A DNA stretch of 64,000 nt from Gymnothorax reevesii. Its lineage: Eukaryota > Chordata > Actinopteri > Anguilliformes > Muraenidae. The translations under genes were made by a program, and so were the position numbers. Shown in pieces: positions 8,641-19,555 of this stretch. Positions within the stretch are counted from its first letter, which is position 1. The number at the start of each line of letters is the position of its first letter. The DNA lies in the NCBI GenBank assembly GCA_029721435.1, contig CM056573.1, positions 3,320,001 to 3,384,000 of the forward strand. The letters run 5' to 3'. The notes under the pieces were generated by a model. The model was not told the origin of the DNA and did no database searches. It worked only from the letters and a program-made list of their open reading frames with translations.

Positions 8641-10930
8641 TGTTGTGTTCTGTGGGTCTGTGTGTTTTGGTTAGTTAATTTTAGGTTAATTATTTTGGTG
8701 ATGTCGGTTTTTAGTCCATGTCTTAGTGTTTCACATTTCATTCCACCCCCGTGTTATTCCAGTCCACGTTTTACCCATGTACTGTCTTTGCTTTCTCCCC
8801 GGTCGCGACACTTTGTTGCAGTTTCTGTCCTAATTGATTGTGACACTATTTCAGGTGATTTAATGGATTCTGGGTTGCAGCCGTCCTTCCTTTCTCGTTT
8901 ACTAATTTCCCCTTGCTGTTGCTATCTTACTAACCCCTACTAACAGTTTGTTATTTTCTAGAATTTACTGACCAAACTAACATTGTATATTAGACTAACC
9001 TACTAACGAGCACCCGGGATTGTATAGCTGCACTTACTAATTGACTAATGATCTTTCAGCAGTCGCCCTATTCTAGTCTCCGCCTCTTACTTTTCTTTCA
9101 CTGGCTTTGCTGTGTTTTCCTGCAGAACCTTCTGCATTTATCTTATCTGTCCTGTCTCTTTCTATCCACTCTGAAATATTTATCCAGTTTATTTATCCCG
9201 TCTTTGGGATTGTCTTGTGATCCTCGTATGTGTGTTAATGTTTATACGTTTCATGTAATTAGGTTTCCCTCATGTTCCACCCCTTGTTGATTATATTAAG
9301 TTCCTGCACCTGTGTCTCCCCGTGCCCCTGCCCTATCTGTTCCAGCTCTGCAGCACTTCAGATCAGACCTGACTTCGCTCGCGCTGCACTCCCTGCCCTG
9401 TGCACCTTCCCTCTGGTCCCCTTACCTCCTGTGTTTCATCAGCCTCATTTCCCAGCCCAGCCTGCCCTACCTGCCGCCTTCTAGCCCCTGGTGCCCCCTT
9501 CGCCTTCCTGTGCCCCAGTGTGCCAGTCGCCTTCGCCTTCCTGTGCCCCAGCGTGCCAGTCGCCTTCGCCTTCCTGTGCCCCTGATGTGCCAGTCGCCTT
9601 CGCCTTCCTGTGCCCCAGATGTGCCAGTCGCCTTCGCCTTCCTGTGCCCCAGATGTGCCAGTCGCCTTCGCCTTCCTGTGCCCCAGATGTGCCAGTCGCC
9701 TTCGCCTTCCTGTGCCCCAGATGTGCCAGTCGCCTTCGCCTCCCTGTGCCCCAGATGTGCCAGTCGCCTTCGCCTTCCTGTGCCCCTGATGTGCCAGTCG
9801 CCTTCGCCTTCCTGTGCCCCAGATGTGCCAGTCGCCTTCGCCTTCCTGTGCCCCAGATGTGCCAGTCGCCTTCGCCTTCCTGTGCCCCAGATGTGCCAGT
9901 CGCCTTCGCCTTCCTGTGCCCCAGATGTGCCAGTCGCCTTCGCCTTCCTGTGCCCCAGATGTGCCAGTCGCCTTCGCCTTCCTGTGCCCCAGATGTGCCA
10001 GTCGCCTTCGCCTTCCTGTGCCCCAGATGTGCCAGTCGCCTTCGCCTTCCTGTGCCCCTGATGTGCCAGTCGCCTTCGCCTTCCTGTGCCCCAGATGTGC
10101 CAGTCGCCTTCGCCTTCCTGTGCCCCAGATGTGCCAGTCGCCTTCGCCTTCCTGTGCCCCAGATGTGCCAGTCGCCTTCGCCTTCCTGTGCCCCAGATGT
10201 GCCAGTCGCCTTCGCCTTCCTGTGCCCCAGATGTGCCAGTCGCCTTCGCCTTCCTGTGCCCCAGATGTGCCAGTCGCCTTCGCCTTCCTGTGCCCCAGAT
10301 GTGCCAGTCGCCTTCGCCTTCCTGTGCTCCAGATGTGCCAGTCGCCTTCGCCTTCCTGTGCCCCAGATGTGCCAGTCGCCTTCGCCTTCCTGTGCCCCAG
10401 ATGTGCCAGTCGCCTTCGCCTTCCTGTGCCCCAGATGTGCCAGTCGCCTTCGCCTTCCTGTGCCCCAGATGTGCCAGTCGCCTTCGCCTTCCTGAGCCCC
10501 AGATGTTCCTGCCGTCTCCTGAGCCCCAGATGTTCCTGCCGTCCTGTCTGCCCCCCTCCTGATGTTTCCCCTACCCTTCTCCCGGCCAGCTGTGCCTTCC
10601 GAGTCAGCCACCTGCCAGCTGTGCCCGTCGTCTTGTCCTGTGCCTGCCCTCTGCCTGTTCCCTAGCTCCCTTGTTCCCGAGTGTCCCCTAGCTCCCTTGT
10701 CCCGAGTCTGCCCCCTAGTGTCTCCGGTTGTTTTGGATTCCTGTGTTCTCCTCCCTTCAGTGCAGTTGCACGGTGTTTCTGTTGGCCGGAGTGCCCCGTT
10801 TTCTCCCCCCTTTCTAGTTTTCTGTTTATTTCTGGCGTCTCTCCCCCTTTGTCTCTTAGATCCCAGTGTCTTCCCTTCCAGATCATGACAGAATTTGCTT
10901 AAAGACTTAAAACACTTATTTCTATCACCA
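8641..10930 (+). mobile_element. LTR-like pyrimidine-rich block (family 2-related?)
   Basis: Starts TGTTGTGTTCTGTGGG, close to the family-2 LTR start at 6680, and like it contains TACTAAC-rich stretches followed by long C/T-rich sequence. The 34-bp minisatellite is embedded at 9491-10493. The right end is unclear: GATCATGACA at 10890 and TTTCTATCA at 10927 are both possible, and no matching target duplication was found for either. It may be a diverged LTR, or an unrelated pyrimidine-rich repeat that grew by internal tandem duplication. Confidence 0.3.
9491..10493. repeat. 34-bp minisatellite, about 29 units, highly homogeneous
   Basis: The unit is GTGCCCCAGATGTGCCAGTC followed by GCCTTCGCCTTCCT (34 bp). 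After a partial unit and two 33-bp units, positions 9576-10493 hold exactly 27 units of 34 bp with almost no divergence. CTGATG replaces CAGATG in three units (9576, 9780, 10052), spaced by multiples of six and eight units. One CCC-to-CTC change is at about 10328 and one TTC-to-TCC at about 9740. Just after it, two copies of a shorter 27/25-bp unit, GAGCCCCAGATGTTCCTGCC, follow (10494-10545). As 34 is not divisible by three and the unit has no stop in any frame, long open frames appear on both strands. These are artefacts of the repeat, not evidence of protein. Confidence 0.97.
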
Positions 10931-11235
10931 TTTTTTGTAGTAAGACAGAAAAATTGTCCAGATTTGAGGTCAATTTGACTCTCTTGCCAATGGAATAAGA
11001 ATTTTCACTTGTCGAGCAAATAGTAACTTAAAATAAGTTGTGTACATATCCTCTGCCAGAAGAGGACGGGTGCCTGGTGCCATATAGCGTGTCCGGAGCT
11101 GTCTGGAATGTTTTCTGTGGTCTGTGAGCAGCTGTCTGTGGAAGTTAACATCTTTAGACCAGTGCAGTTGGCTCTATGATGAACAGGAAGTCAATTTTCC
11201 TTCCAGTCATTCAAACTGTTCAAGATAATATTCAG
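10931..11235. other. Non-coding spacer
   Basis: About 300 bp between the LTR-like block and the imperfect satellite. Nothing specific is seen. Confidence 0.4.
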
Positions 11236-11485
11236 GGTGGAACGGCGTGCCAGTTTTCCACCCATCACCCAGCATCCTTCGACAAACATCACTGGCACTG
11301 AGATGCCAGTCATCCATCCGGTGTAAGTTAATATCTGAGATGGACTGAGCTTCCTTAAACCAACATCACTGGTACTGAGATGCCAGTCATAGCCTCCGAA
11401 GTTATGATCTGAGATGAACGGAGATGCCAGTTTTTATAATTACCTCCCAGCTTCCTTTAACAAACATCACTTGAAAGGGTTCCCT

Positions 11486-12688
11486 TGTGCATGTACCCGT
11501 ATATGGATAGGTGACAAACGCTCATTTCATTAATTTTAGTTTTAGTAGTCCAGTAAGGAAGCTTAAAATGAAGATTGGCTTTTAATTTAGAGACAAATCT
11601 TGCTTTACTTTCAGTGCTAAGAAAAGACTTGCGGAGGCTACCTTCCTGTCTATGATTATGGTGACATGTTGTATATGCATCCAGCCTCCATCTTACGCAG
11701 CCTCGATTCAGTGCACCCGCATCTTTGCGTTTCATTTCAAATGCAAAGTCCCTCACTCATCACTGCCACCTTCATGATTTGATAGTCTGGACATCATTGA
11801 CCATTCGCAGACAACAGCTCTGGAACATTTTCATCTATAACGCAATATTGGGCAAACTTCCACCCCACCTCAGTAAACTTCTCTGTGCTCACTCTGGCAG
11901 TTACCAGCTTCGCTCCTCTAACTCTTCAATGTACCCCGAGTTTTAACTAATTTGGGAAAAACTGCATTTTCCTACAATCCACCGGGGGCTTGGAACAATA
12001 TGAAGACAGATCTTAGATTAGAAACACATTTCCACTGATAAAGTTAAGGGCACCATGAAGAATGTGGGGGCAGAGAGATGTGCTCTTTTCTCTGGAGAGG
12101 CCCTCTGTGTTTGACTGAGCTTTAATAGTTGTTCTTGTTTCTTTAATATGTTGTGATTGGCTGTTACCTTGGCCTGGTGTCATGGTTTGTGAGGTGTGTG
12201 TGCGTGTGTGTGTTGTTTGGACTTTTCTTTGCGGCTCTCGTCCTGCGACAATATCAAATTCCTGGGCCAACGAATTCTTTACCCAGCGGGCTGATAGAGC
12301 CGGGGCAGTGCTTTCCCATCTATATAAGCAGGAAGTCCTGCACGCCTCCTGCGCTAGAGTGTCTGTGATTAGCTTCACACTATAGCCGCAGATATCTGTA
12401 GTCATGTTTTTGTACGACTTTCTATCTTCTAATTGTGGGAGTTTCTTCTCCCTTTTTCTATGTCGCTTTGCTTCCGTGGTTCAGACTATTATACGTCCTT
12501 TGGAAGTGTGAGTACCTGTGTTTGGTCTGTATAATTCTGTGTCTGTACTGTGTTCGTGCTGCTCTCTTTCTCTCTGTCGTTGCTCTTAGCCTCCGTTCTC
12601 TACCACCCATTAAGCAGGTCTCTCTTGTAAAAGAGATTCTGAATCTCATTGGGACTTCCTGGTGAAATAAAGGAAAAAATAAATAAAT
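11486..12688 (+). mobile_element. 5'-truncated jockey-superfamily LINE (CR1/L2/Rex1-like)
   Basis: The 3' end of a non-LTR retrotransposon: the C-terminus of its reverse transcriptase protein, a long 3' UTR, then the tail TTGTAAAAGAGATTCTGAAT leading to GGTGAAATAAAGG and an AAATA-rich end at about 12688. This tail style is common in fish LINEs. The left limit is approximate, set where the satellite motif stops. Truncation at the 5' side is usual for incomplete reverse transcription. Confidence 0.65.
11725..12038 (+). pseudogene. LINE ORF2 C-terminal fragment
   Basis: The conserved C-terminal stretch of jockey-type LINE proteins is visible: LPPHLSKLLCAHSGSYQLRS. A frame change near 11927 then leads into LGKTAFSYNPPGAWNNMKTD and a stop at 12036-12038. 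This segment lies downstream of the polymerase motifs, so no catalytic residues are expected. One frameshift is needed to read it through. Confidence 0.75.
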
Positions 12689-12849
12689 TACTGGCACTGG
12701 GATTCCAGTCATATAACTTTCATAAATTAATATTTGAGATGGACTGAGATCACAGTTTTTCTTCCAACCCCCCAACTTTCTTTTAGAAATATTACTGACA
12801 CTGTGATGCAAGTTTAAATTTTCAGAAGTTCCCTTATGTGCAGATAACA

Positions 12850-13480
12850 TGACAGATGTTTTCACCATAATTCTGAGTAAAATGCAGAATAAATGACAAT
12901 GTACAATTGTCCTAGAGGAAACTTACATAATGCTGGCACTACCGAAACTGGTGTGAAGCTCCCTTCTCCTACTGCACATGTCGTACCACAATGTCTCTCA
13001 ATCTTGCACAGATTTTGATATGCTATGACCTACAGAATTGACTAATGTACAAAAGTACCATATAAATCAAGCTCTGCTTGTACGATGAATGTCTAGAACT
13101 ATGTTGTACCTCATCCAATCTTTGTTCTATTTATGTTGTGATGACCTCTAATATGCAATTATGGAATGCTTGGATTAAAGTGTTTGCAAAACGTAGGTAG
13201 ATGTAATGAAGCCTCACTGCCAGCTCAAAGTTGCTCAAAGTTGTAATATCTTTGGTGCTGCATCTTGCCATGCAGCCTCCATTCATAAATATCAGTGGAA
13301 CCAGGACACCTCTATTTCACTCATTTTCTTGCCTCTACACTGCATCCCGACTCCTGAAGAGCAAAGGGCGCTGAGTCCACCTGTTCTTGGGGGTTTAACA
13401 TACAGAGGAATTCAGTATCACGGTCCTGCATGCACAAGGATCCAAAAACTAGTCACACCCTTCTCAACCTCATCATGTAA
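12850..13480. other. Non-coding, nothing identified
   Basis: Mixed-composition sequence up to the TA target of the next transposon. It has only short open frames. Confidence 0.4.
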
Positions 13481-13482
13481 TA

Positions 13483-15099
13483 CAGCGCCTTCAATAATTA
13501 CTGGCACCCCTGGTTAAGATGTGTTAAAAGCCTTAAAATAAATTCAGTTTTTATTGCAGAAGCATACTCTCACACTGAAAATTGTAGAAAAATGTAATCT
13601 TCAACTCAAGCTAATTTTAAGGGAAAAAAAATCCTTGACTAAGATATAATTATTTTTCATAAAATCACATGTTCCACAACTATTGGGACCCCTAACAATT
13701 CCTAGGAATTAAATGTAATTGAAGTATTTCTGTCATTTCTACAGTAGTATACAAAGTTGATCAGAGTATCTAGGAATATTTAATTAGTAAATCATCACTT
13801 CTTATTTCCCTGGGGTATAAATATGACGTGACACAGAGGCCATTTCTTTTATGCACTCTTCAACATGGGAAAGACAAAGGAACACATGATTCAAGTAAGG
13901 CAGATGTGTGTCAACCTTCACAAGTCAGGCAATGGCTACCAGAAAATAGCCACTCGCCTGCACCTGCCCATATCTACTGTCAGAGGAATCATTAAGAAAT
14001 CTAAAACAACTGGAACAGTGGTAAACAAGCCTGGACGAGGACGCAAGGTTAGTTTGCCACCACGCACAGTGAGGAGGATGGTAAGAGAAATAAAAAGTTC
14101 TCCAAAGCTCACTGTTAAAGAATTGCAACAAATGGTAGCATCTTGGGGTCACAAAGTCTCCAAAACAACCATCAGGTGCCATCTACATGCCAACAAGCTG
14201 TTTGGGAGGCATGCACAGAAAAAACCTTTTCTCACTCACAATCATAAACGCAAACGTCTGGAGTTCGCTAAGTGGTACTGGGACTTCAACTGGGACCATG
14301 TGCTTTGGTCAGATGAGACCAAGATAGAGCTTTTTGGCAACAAACACTCCAAGTGTATTTGACGGAACACAAAAGATGAGTATGCAGAAAAGCACCTCAT
14401 GCCCACTGTGAAGTATGGGGGAGGATCGGTGATGCTGCGGGCCTGTTTCTCTTCCAGAGGCCCTGATAGCCTTGTTAGGGTGCATGGCATCATGAACGCT
14501 TTGAAATACCAGAACATTTTAAATCAAAATCTGGTGGCCTCTGCCTGAAAGCTGAAAATGGGTCGTCACTGGGTCTTTTAGCAAAATAATGACCCTAAAC
14601 ATTCTGCCAAATCTACACAGATATGGCTCACCAGACACAGAATCAAGCTCCTCTCGTGGCCATCTCAGTCCGCAGACCTCAACCCCATTGAAACCCTGTG
14701 GAGTGAGCTGAAGAGGAGAGTGCAGAGGAGAGGACCCAGGTCGCTGGAGGATTTAGAGAGATTGTGCAAAGAGGAATGGTCAAAGATCCCTATTTCTGTA
14801 TTCTTCCATCTTGTGAAACATTAGAGAAGAGAAGATTAGCTGCTGTTTTGTTGGCAAAAGGGGGTTGTACAAAGTATTAACATCAGGGGAGCTAATAATT
14901 GAGGCACACATGATTTGATGTAAAATAATTATTTCTTAATTTGGGATTTTTTTTCCCACTGAAGAAATGAACTTGAATTAAAGGGTGGATTTTCCACTTT
15001 TTTTCATTGTGATCCTATATTATTAGAAAAAAAACTGAATTTATTAGAAGCTAAAGAACACATGTTAATGAGGGGTGCCAATAATTATGGAGGGCGCTG
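13483..15099 (+). mobile_element. Complete Tc1-like transposon (family 1), 1617 bp
   Basis: Both ends are present: CAGCGCCTTCAATAATTACT at the left and its complement, ending AGGGCGCTG, at the right. TA duplications flank it at 13481-13482 and 15100-15101. Inner direct repeats (ACTATTGGGACCCCTAAC near 13680 and GGGGAGCTAATAATTGAGGC near 14886) give the IR/DR arrangement, with inverted repeats of roughly 200 bp. The two ends differ at several positions, so the insertion is not recent. The element carries one transposase frame and is the structural reference for the truncated copy at 3037-4939. Confidence 0.95.
13865..14824 (+). pseudogene. Tc1-like transposase, full-length frame with three nonsense codons
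   Basis: The frame from ATG 13865 to TAG 14824 (319 codons) has no frameshift. It is broken by TGA at 14360 (in the KWVWQN-equivalent region), TGA at 14546 (NLVASA*K) and TAG at 14579. The helix-turn-helix region includes ISTVRGIIKKSKTTG, a GRGRK hook, and a second helical part with VSKTTIRCHLHANK. The first catalytic Asp is in WSDETK (residue 150) and the Glu in NPIETLW. The second catalytic position reads QNNDPKH where the sister copy has QQDNDPKH, so the Asp is Asn here. Even without the stops the protein would be expected to be inactive. Confidence 0.93.
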
Positions 15100-15101
15100 T
15101 A

Positions 15102-17930
15102 TATAATTAACCTTAAAAAAGGTCGACTTCTCATGTAATCATTGACACACAGTCTCTGCACTTCCCAGCCACCATTTAATCTCCTGTGTGGATGTAGATC
15201 GGAATCAGTTTTATGATATTTATATGATAAGTGGGGGAATCTGTCATATGATGAATTTCACAGGTGTCACATTTAACCAACAGTGATAATGTATCGGTAC
15301 ACGTGAAATCACTATTTGTTAATTCTCTTAAGAATTGTATGTTTGCATTGTAATTGAGTAATGCCACTCAGGATGATCGGAGTACATTTTGGATTAATTA
15401 ATCACTTCTATTATTGCCATAGTGAAAATATCATGTTAATTGCATTTACATCTTCAGTGACATTATTTTGTGATCTCTTTTTCATTTCTTGATAAGTAAT
15501 TTCTTAATTATAGGCTAATGTATCAGTCTTGATTATTCAGAAAATACATTTTTGAATAAGATGATCTGAACTAAAAACAGGTTGAGAACAGTTATAAATT
15601 AAAAGCTGAAGCACTTCTACACCTCTGATGGCATAAGTTTAAGAAATAAAAGAGAGTCTTGCTGACCAAGTTCATGTTCAAGTTTTGAAGTGTATAATTT
15701 GGTGTAGAAATTCCTAAATGTGTAACTCATGCCATTAAGAGACTGAGTGATCTCTCAGCCGAGATTTAGTTGCCTTGTGTTCAATCATAAACCCTTAAAT
15801 GTTTGCTTTTTTAAATCAAATTATTATTATTATTATTGTTTTTATTTTTATTCTTTTTGCCAAGCTGTACATGACTGATGCAGCAGGGGATTGATGTGAC
15901 GCATTGAAATATTCTGTATTTGCATAAAATAAATCACGCTAATTATTTCCATTCAGTGCAGCTTTGGCTCACAGAACTCAGGCAAAATTTTCAAAGTAAG
16001 AATTACAGGTCAAATATGAATAAAGTTAAGTAACAACATTAGGTGAAGTCAAACACAGTGTTAGTGTTGATGCTATTGCTAGTGTTAATACCTGTCTTAC
16101 ACCCTGATCTGACCTTTGGTGTTAGGTGTTAACACAGAGTGAAAATGAGACTTAGTACTAGAATTTGTGCTAGTATTGGCGTTAATATCACACACAGTGT
16201 TTTTCTCGAAACCAGAGGAGTTGATCAAATTTTTAATATCAACAAAACAATAAAATGTTAAACCAAAAATAATATATCTCTGAATTTTTGGTGAAGAATC
16301 GATCTTCTCTCTTTATGAAAATTATGAAATATGAAATCTGCTATATAGTTTGGTGTTAGCACTAACACTAGCACTAGAGTTCTAACCTCAAAAGTCAGTG
16401 CTTTCTTTTTTCACTGTATTTTCCACTCCACTCCAACTTTTTTGGAATTGTGTTGTGTTTTTAGTGGAAAGAATTAGAAACCACTTTAAAGTTTCAGAGA
16501 ATGTACACTGCTCCTCTGTAAAGAGAATGTGATTTGGTTCGGCCGCGAGGGACCAATAACAACCTGGGCACTTATTAATTCCGGAGGTGTTTTTAGCATG
16601 ACCGCATCTCCACATTAGCCAGCTCTCTTTATGAGTCCGTCGCTGTGGGAGGGCAGGTCAGGCTCTCGAAGTCGAGGAAGAGGAGGAGAAATGTTCTCAT
16701 TTCCCCAGGCAGCTGCTGACCTTAATGAGCTCATTAAAGTCCAGAGAATTGTACCATCAACTATCTATCTGTGCTTAACTCTACCTCTGATTGAACCAAA
16801 GCCTATCATTGCTTATCTCACAATTCCAAAAATACACATTTACTTAACTGGGAAGATAATGACAACAGTATTTATTTATTTATTTTTTTGATAGCATTGG
16901 TCTAATCCTGACTTATGCGTCTCATTTAGAACAATAGCTTCAAAACTTCCTGACATCCCTTCTGTTACCAAAAAAAAAAAAAAAATCACAAAATATTTAG
17001 CTTGAAAATAGAGGATTTCGCAAATTAGATGTACCCCTCACTGCACCTTAGTAATGGACACCCCTTTAAATGAACACACCCATAACCCCTGTTCTTTCAT
17101 TCTTTCTAAATTATTATTATTTTTATTGTTGAAGTTCAATCTCCCCCTCCTTCTCGCTCACACTCAAACACGCCATTTTTATTCTCCCCGGAGCCCAATC
17201 CTTTTTCACTGCACTAAAGGCCATTTTGCACCTGACTCATCTTCAAAAGCAATGGCAGTAATTACATGCATTAAAGGCATCTAATTACAGATCACAACAG
17301 TAAATGCAATGGCTGCCTGTCATTTAGCTTTTTTGTTAAAGCATTATAGAGACTGATAAGCAGGTCACTGGTAGTATTGATCCCTCTCATCACAGAGAAG
17401 ATTAATTATGTATGCACCTAGGATGGAAATTCAATGTAACCATATTGCATTTAAATCATTTGGCAAATGCTCTTTTGCAGTAACTCAGTTATTAGATCGT
17501 GTGTTTTATTTATTTATTTGCAGTGATTTCAGGATTACTTCAAAGTGATCCAGAATTCTCTGATGTGCGATATGTGGACAGGATAGAGAGGTTGCCGATG
17601 CACCGTTCTCATCCATTTGGTATGACACAGGAGAGCCGAAAGTGATTCGGCAAATCCGTCCCAACTCCACGGAGGTTCTGAGAATGTGTCTAATGCAATA
17701 ATAAGATGTATCCAGTAGATGGCAGCACAAGTTATCAAGTTTTAACAATCAGTGCACCAGTAAACTGCTCATGGAAAATTATTTGAAAATTAGTCAGCAC
17801 AGTTTACTTACTAACTTTCAATGGATGGAAAATAGTGAAGATATGGTGACTATTTCTGATTTCTTTTTTTCAGAGAAATGTGACTAAACTGGTGCAGAGA
17901 CAAAGCAAAAATGTAGGTCGCAACAACAAT
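15102..17930. other. AT-rich non-coding region with possible conserved element
   Basis: No gene is seen. There is an (ATT)n-like stretch near 15823-15850, a poly(A) run at 16970-16985 and an ATTT-rich stretch near 16872. The segment 17200-17470 is dense in TAAT/ATTA homeodomain-type cores (CTAATTACAG, GATTAATTATG) and in CTGTCA motifs. It shows no repeat signature, the look of developmental conserved non-coding DNA. That last statement is inference. Confidence 0.4.
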
Positions 17931-18456
17931 TCAAAATTATAGCTGCTGCGCAGCAGTGGTCGGGGCCGGGCAATTTTAGGCAAAATTAGGCAATTCTGAG
18001 CAACAAGCAGAGTGTAGGAAGATGGAAAAGGTCGCTCTAATGTGCATTTTACATCAGCTGAGGCTCAAACTCACTATTTCTGGCACAAGAGACTATGGTC
18101 TGTCTCACTGAGCTAATTGGCAAACGGAAATGTCACATGTAGCTTCGCAAATTGATTAAGCCAGTCACCTGTGTGCAAGACAGCAGCTGTAAGCGTGTAA
18201 AGGCAGATTTCAAACGGCTGTCAAAAATTCAGTTATTAAGACAAAAATCCAAAAATACATAAATTGCATCTAGACAGTGTGGAGATGTTGGTAATTTGTT
18301 TTTAACAAAGATTTATTGGCTCCATAAGTGAAAAACTGATGTTTAAAACTGCCATTTTTGCATTGACACCAATTATTTGCATGAGAGCGAAATTCAAAAT
18401 GCTGTAAAAAATTCAGTTTTTGAGAGAAAATTCTAATATTTTCCAAATATCATCTA
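17931..18456. other. Probable old dispersed repeat sequence
   Basis: Contains CTGCTGCGCAGCAG near 17943 and AATTTTAGGCAAAATTAGGC, plus phrases such as AAATTCAGTTATTAAGAC that recur in variant form at about 18408 (AAATTCAGTTTTTGAGAG). It looks like a decayed non-coding repeat of unknown class. Confidence 0.3.
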
Positions 18457-18461
18457 CCATG

Positions 18462-18718
18462 TGTGAGGGTTTCCCCTTGCAGCCCCCCCCCCCCCCTGCA
18501 TTCCTCACCTGCGCTTTAACGAGCTGCAGGTGAGAGGTCAGGGTATGAAGGGCTGCTGTAATCGGTACCAGTGCAGCTTCATTCTGTATTTTTTTTGCCC
18601 GGTTAAGTGTGAGCTGCTGCTCCCCTCTATTTGGGATTCTGTGTGTTTTTGTCATATTTATTAAATCTCTTTACTCTTCCTCAGTGTGTGTGGGTCCCTC
18701 CGTCACCCAGCCATGACA
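18462..18718 (+). mobile_element. Small solo LTR, family 3 (257 bp)
   Basis: Starts TGTGAGGGTTTCC and ends CAGCCATGACA. An exact 5-bp target duplication, CCATG, lies at 18457-18461 and 18719-18723. Near the 3' end ATTAAA and a C/T-rich GGGTCCCTCCGTCACCCAG stretch fit R-U5 of a fish LTR. A 15-base poly(C) run at 18483-18497 lies inside. No internal genes remain, so it arose by LTR-LTR recombination. Confidence 0.65.
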
Positions 18719-18723
18719 CCATG

Positions 18724-19555
18724 ATTCCAAAATTTTGTCTTTTTTTTAAATCAACATTCAAAATGTATTTAGCAAGAGTTTGCAAGTATACATTTATAAT
18801 GCCGTTTACAGTCAAACATTCTCCTGCACTGTAGGCTCAATATTTGATAAATCAAAAATCTGTGTGGATCATTTGTGTAGGACAGTCTGAAGACGTTCTG
18901 TAGCAAGGTTGGTGTCCATTGAGCAAACATTGTAGAAGGGGAGAGGTTTAATAAGTTTTACAGTTTTTGAAAAAAAACAAAAACAAACAAAGTTATGGAC
19001 TTCATAATTTGCAAGAGGTTTAAATGTACAACCGTTTCTTCAGTATTGGGGCTACATTTTAGTGAAAGTTGCAAATCTGTAGCACATATGGTTGATTTGT
19101 TGTGAATTTTCTAAATTTTGAACTTAAGAGGCTTGCTGTAGCGCCACCATCAGGACTACTGGCCTGATTTTGCAGCTGAGGCAATCTGGCATGGGACTGG
19201 ACCTTTGGGCAACGTTTGGTGATTTTTCGCGGATGGGAAGTAGGATTTCCTCAGAAGAAGAAAGAAGAACATGCAGTTGAACAATAGGGTCCTGACAGCT
19301 TAGGCTGCCTGGCCCCTGATAATCGTCATTAAAAAGGAAATTTAAGCCGTGTCCTGTAGTCAATACAGCCTTTATGATGTCTAATTATACTGAAGCAATA
19401 TGATACCACTGTTTTACAATCAGCTCAATTTAAAGTTCAGTTAAATGACGGGGACGGACAGAGCTGCTAATGCTATCGTTTCAGAATATCCCAAAATACC
19501 AGAACATGTAATATACAGTCCTGCTGTCCTGTATTCTGCCTCTGAGAATAAATGT
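18724..19555. other. Non-coding, likely old repeat fragments
   Basis: AT-rich sequence with phrases typical of decayed fish repeats (TGTAGCGCCACCATCAGGAC near 19136). No ends or target duplications can be defined. Confidence 0.3.

Larger units (their letters stand above)
11236..12845. repeat. Imperfect 75-100-bp tandem repeat interrupted by a LINE
   Basis: ACATCACTGGCACTGAGATG and variants recur at about 11284, 11360 and 11463, followed each time by CAGTCAT, GATCTGAGATG- and CCAGTTTTT-like segments. Further units lie at about 12690-12845, beyond the LINE relic. The two parts are best explained as one short diverged satellite split by the LINE insertion. Confidence 0.5.

Noticed and set aside
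9481..10665. Long open frames on both strands (up to 376 codons) over the 9.5-10.5 kb region
   Set aside because: They are created by the 34-bp tandem repeat, which has no stops in several frames. No conserved domain, start context or splice structure supports a protein.
7058..10890. A single 3.8-kb LTR from TGTCATGATT to GATCATGACA
   Set aside because: The ends look complementary, but the flanks (TTTAT and GAATT) do not match. The 6680-7619 interval with ATTAT on both sides explains the left part better.
12013..12665. Minus- and plus-strand frames over the LINE 3' UTR
   Set aside because: They lie in the untranslated tail of the LINE relic and have no reverse-transcriptase or endonuclease motifs.
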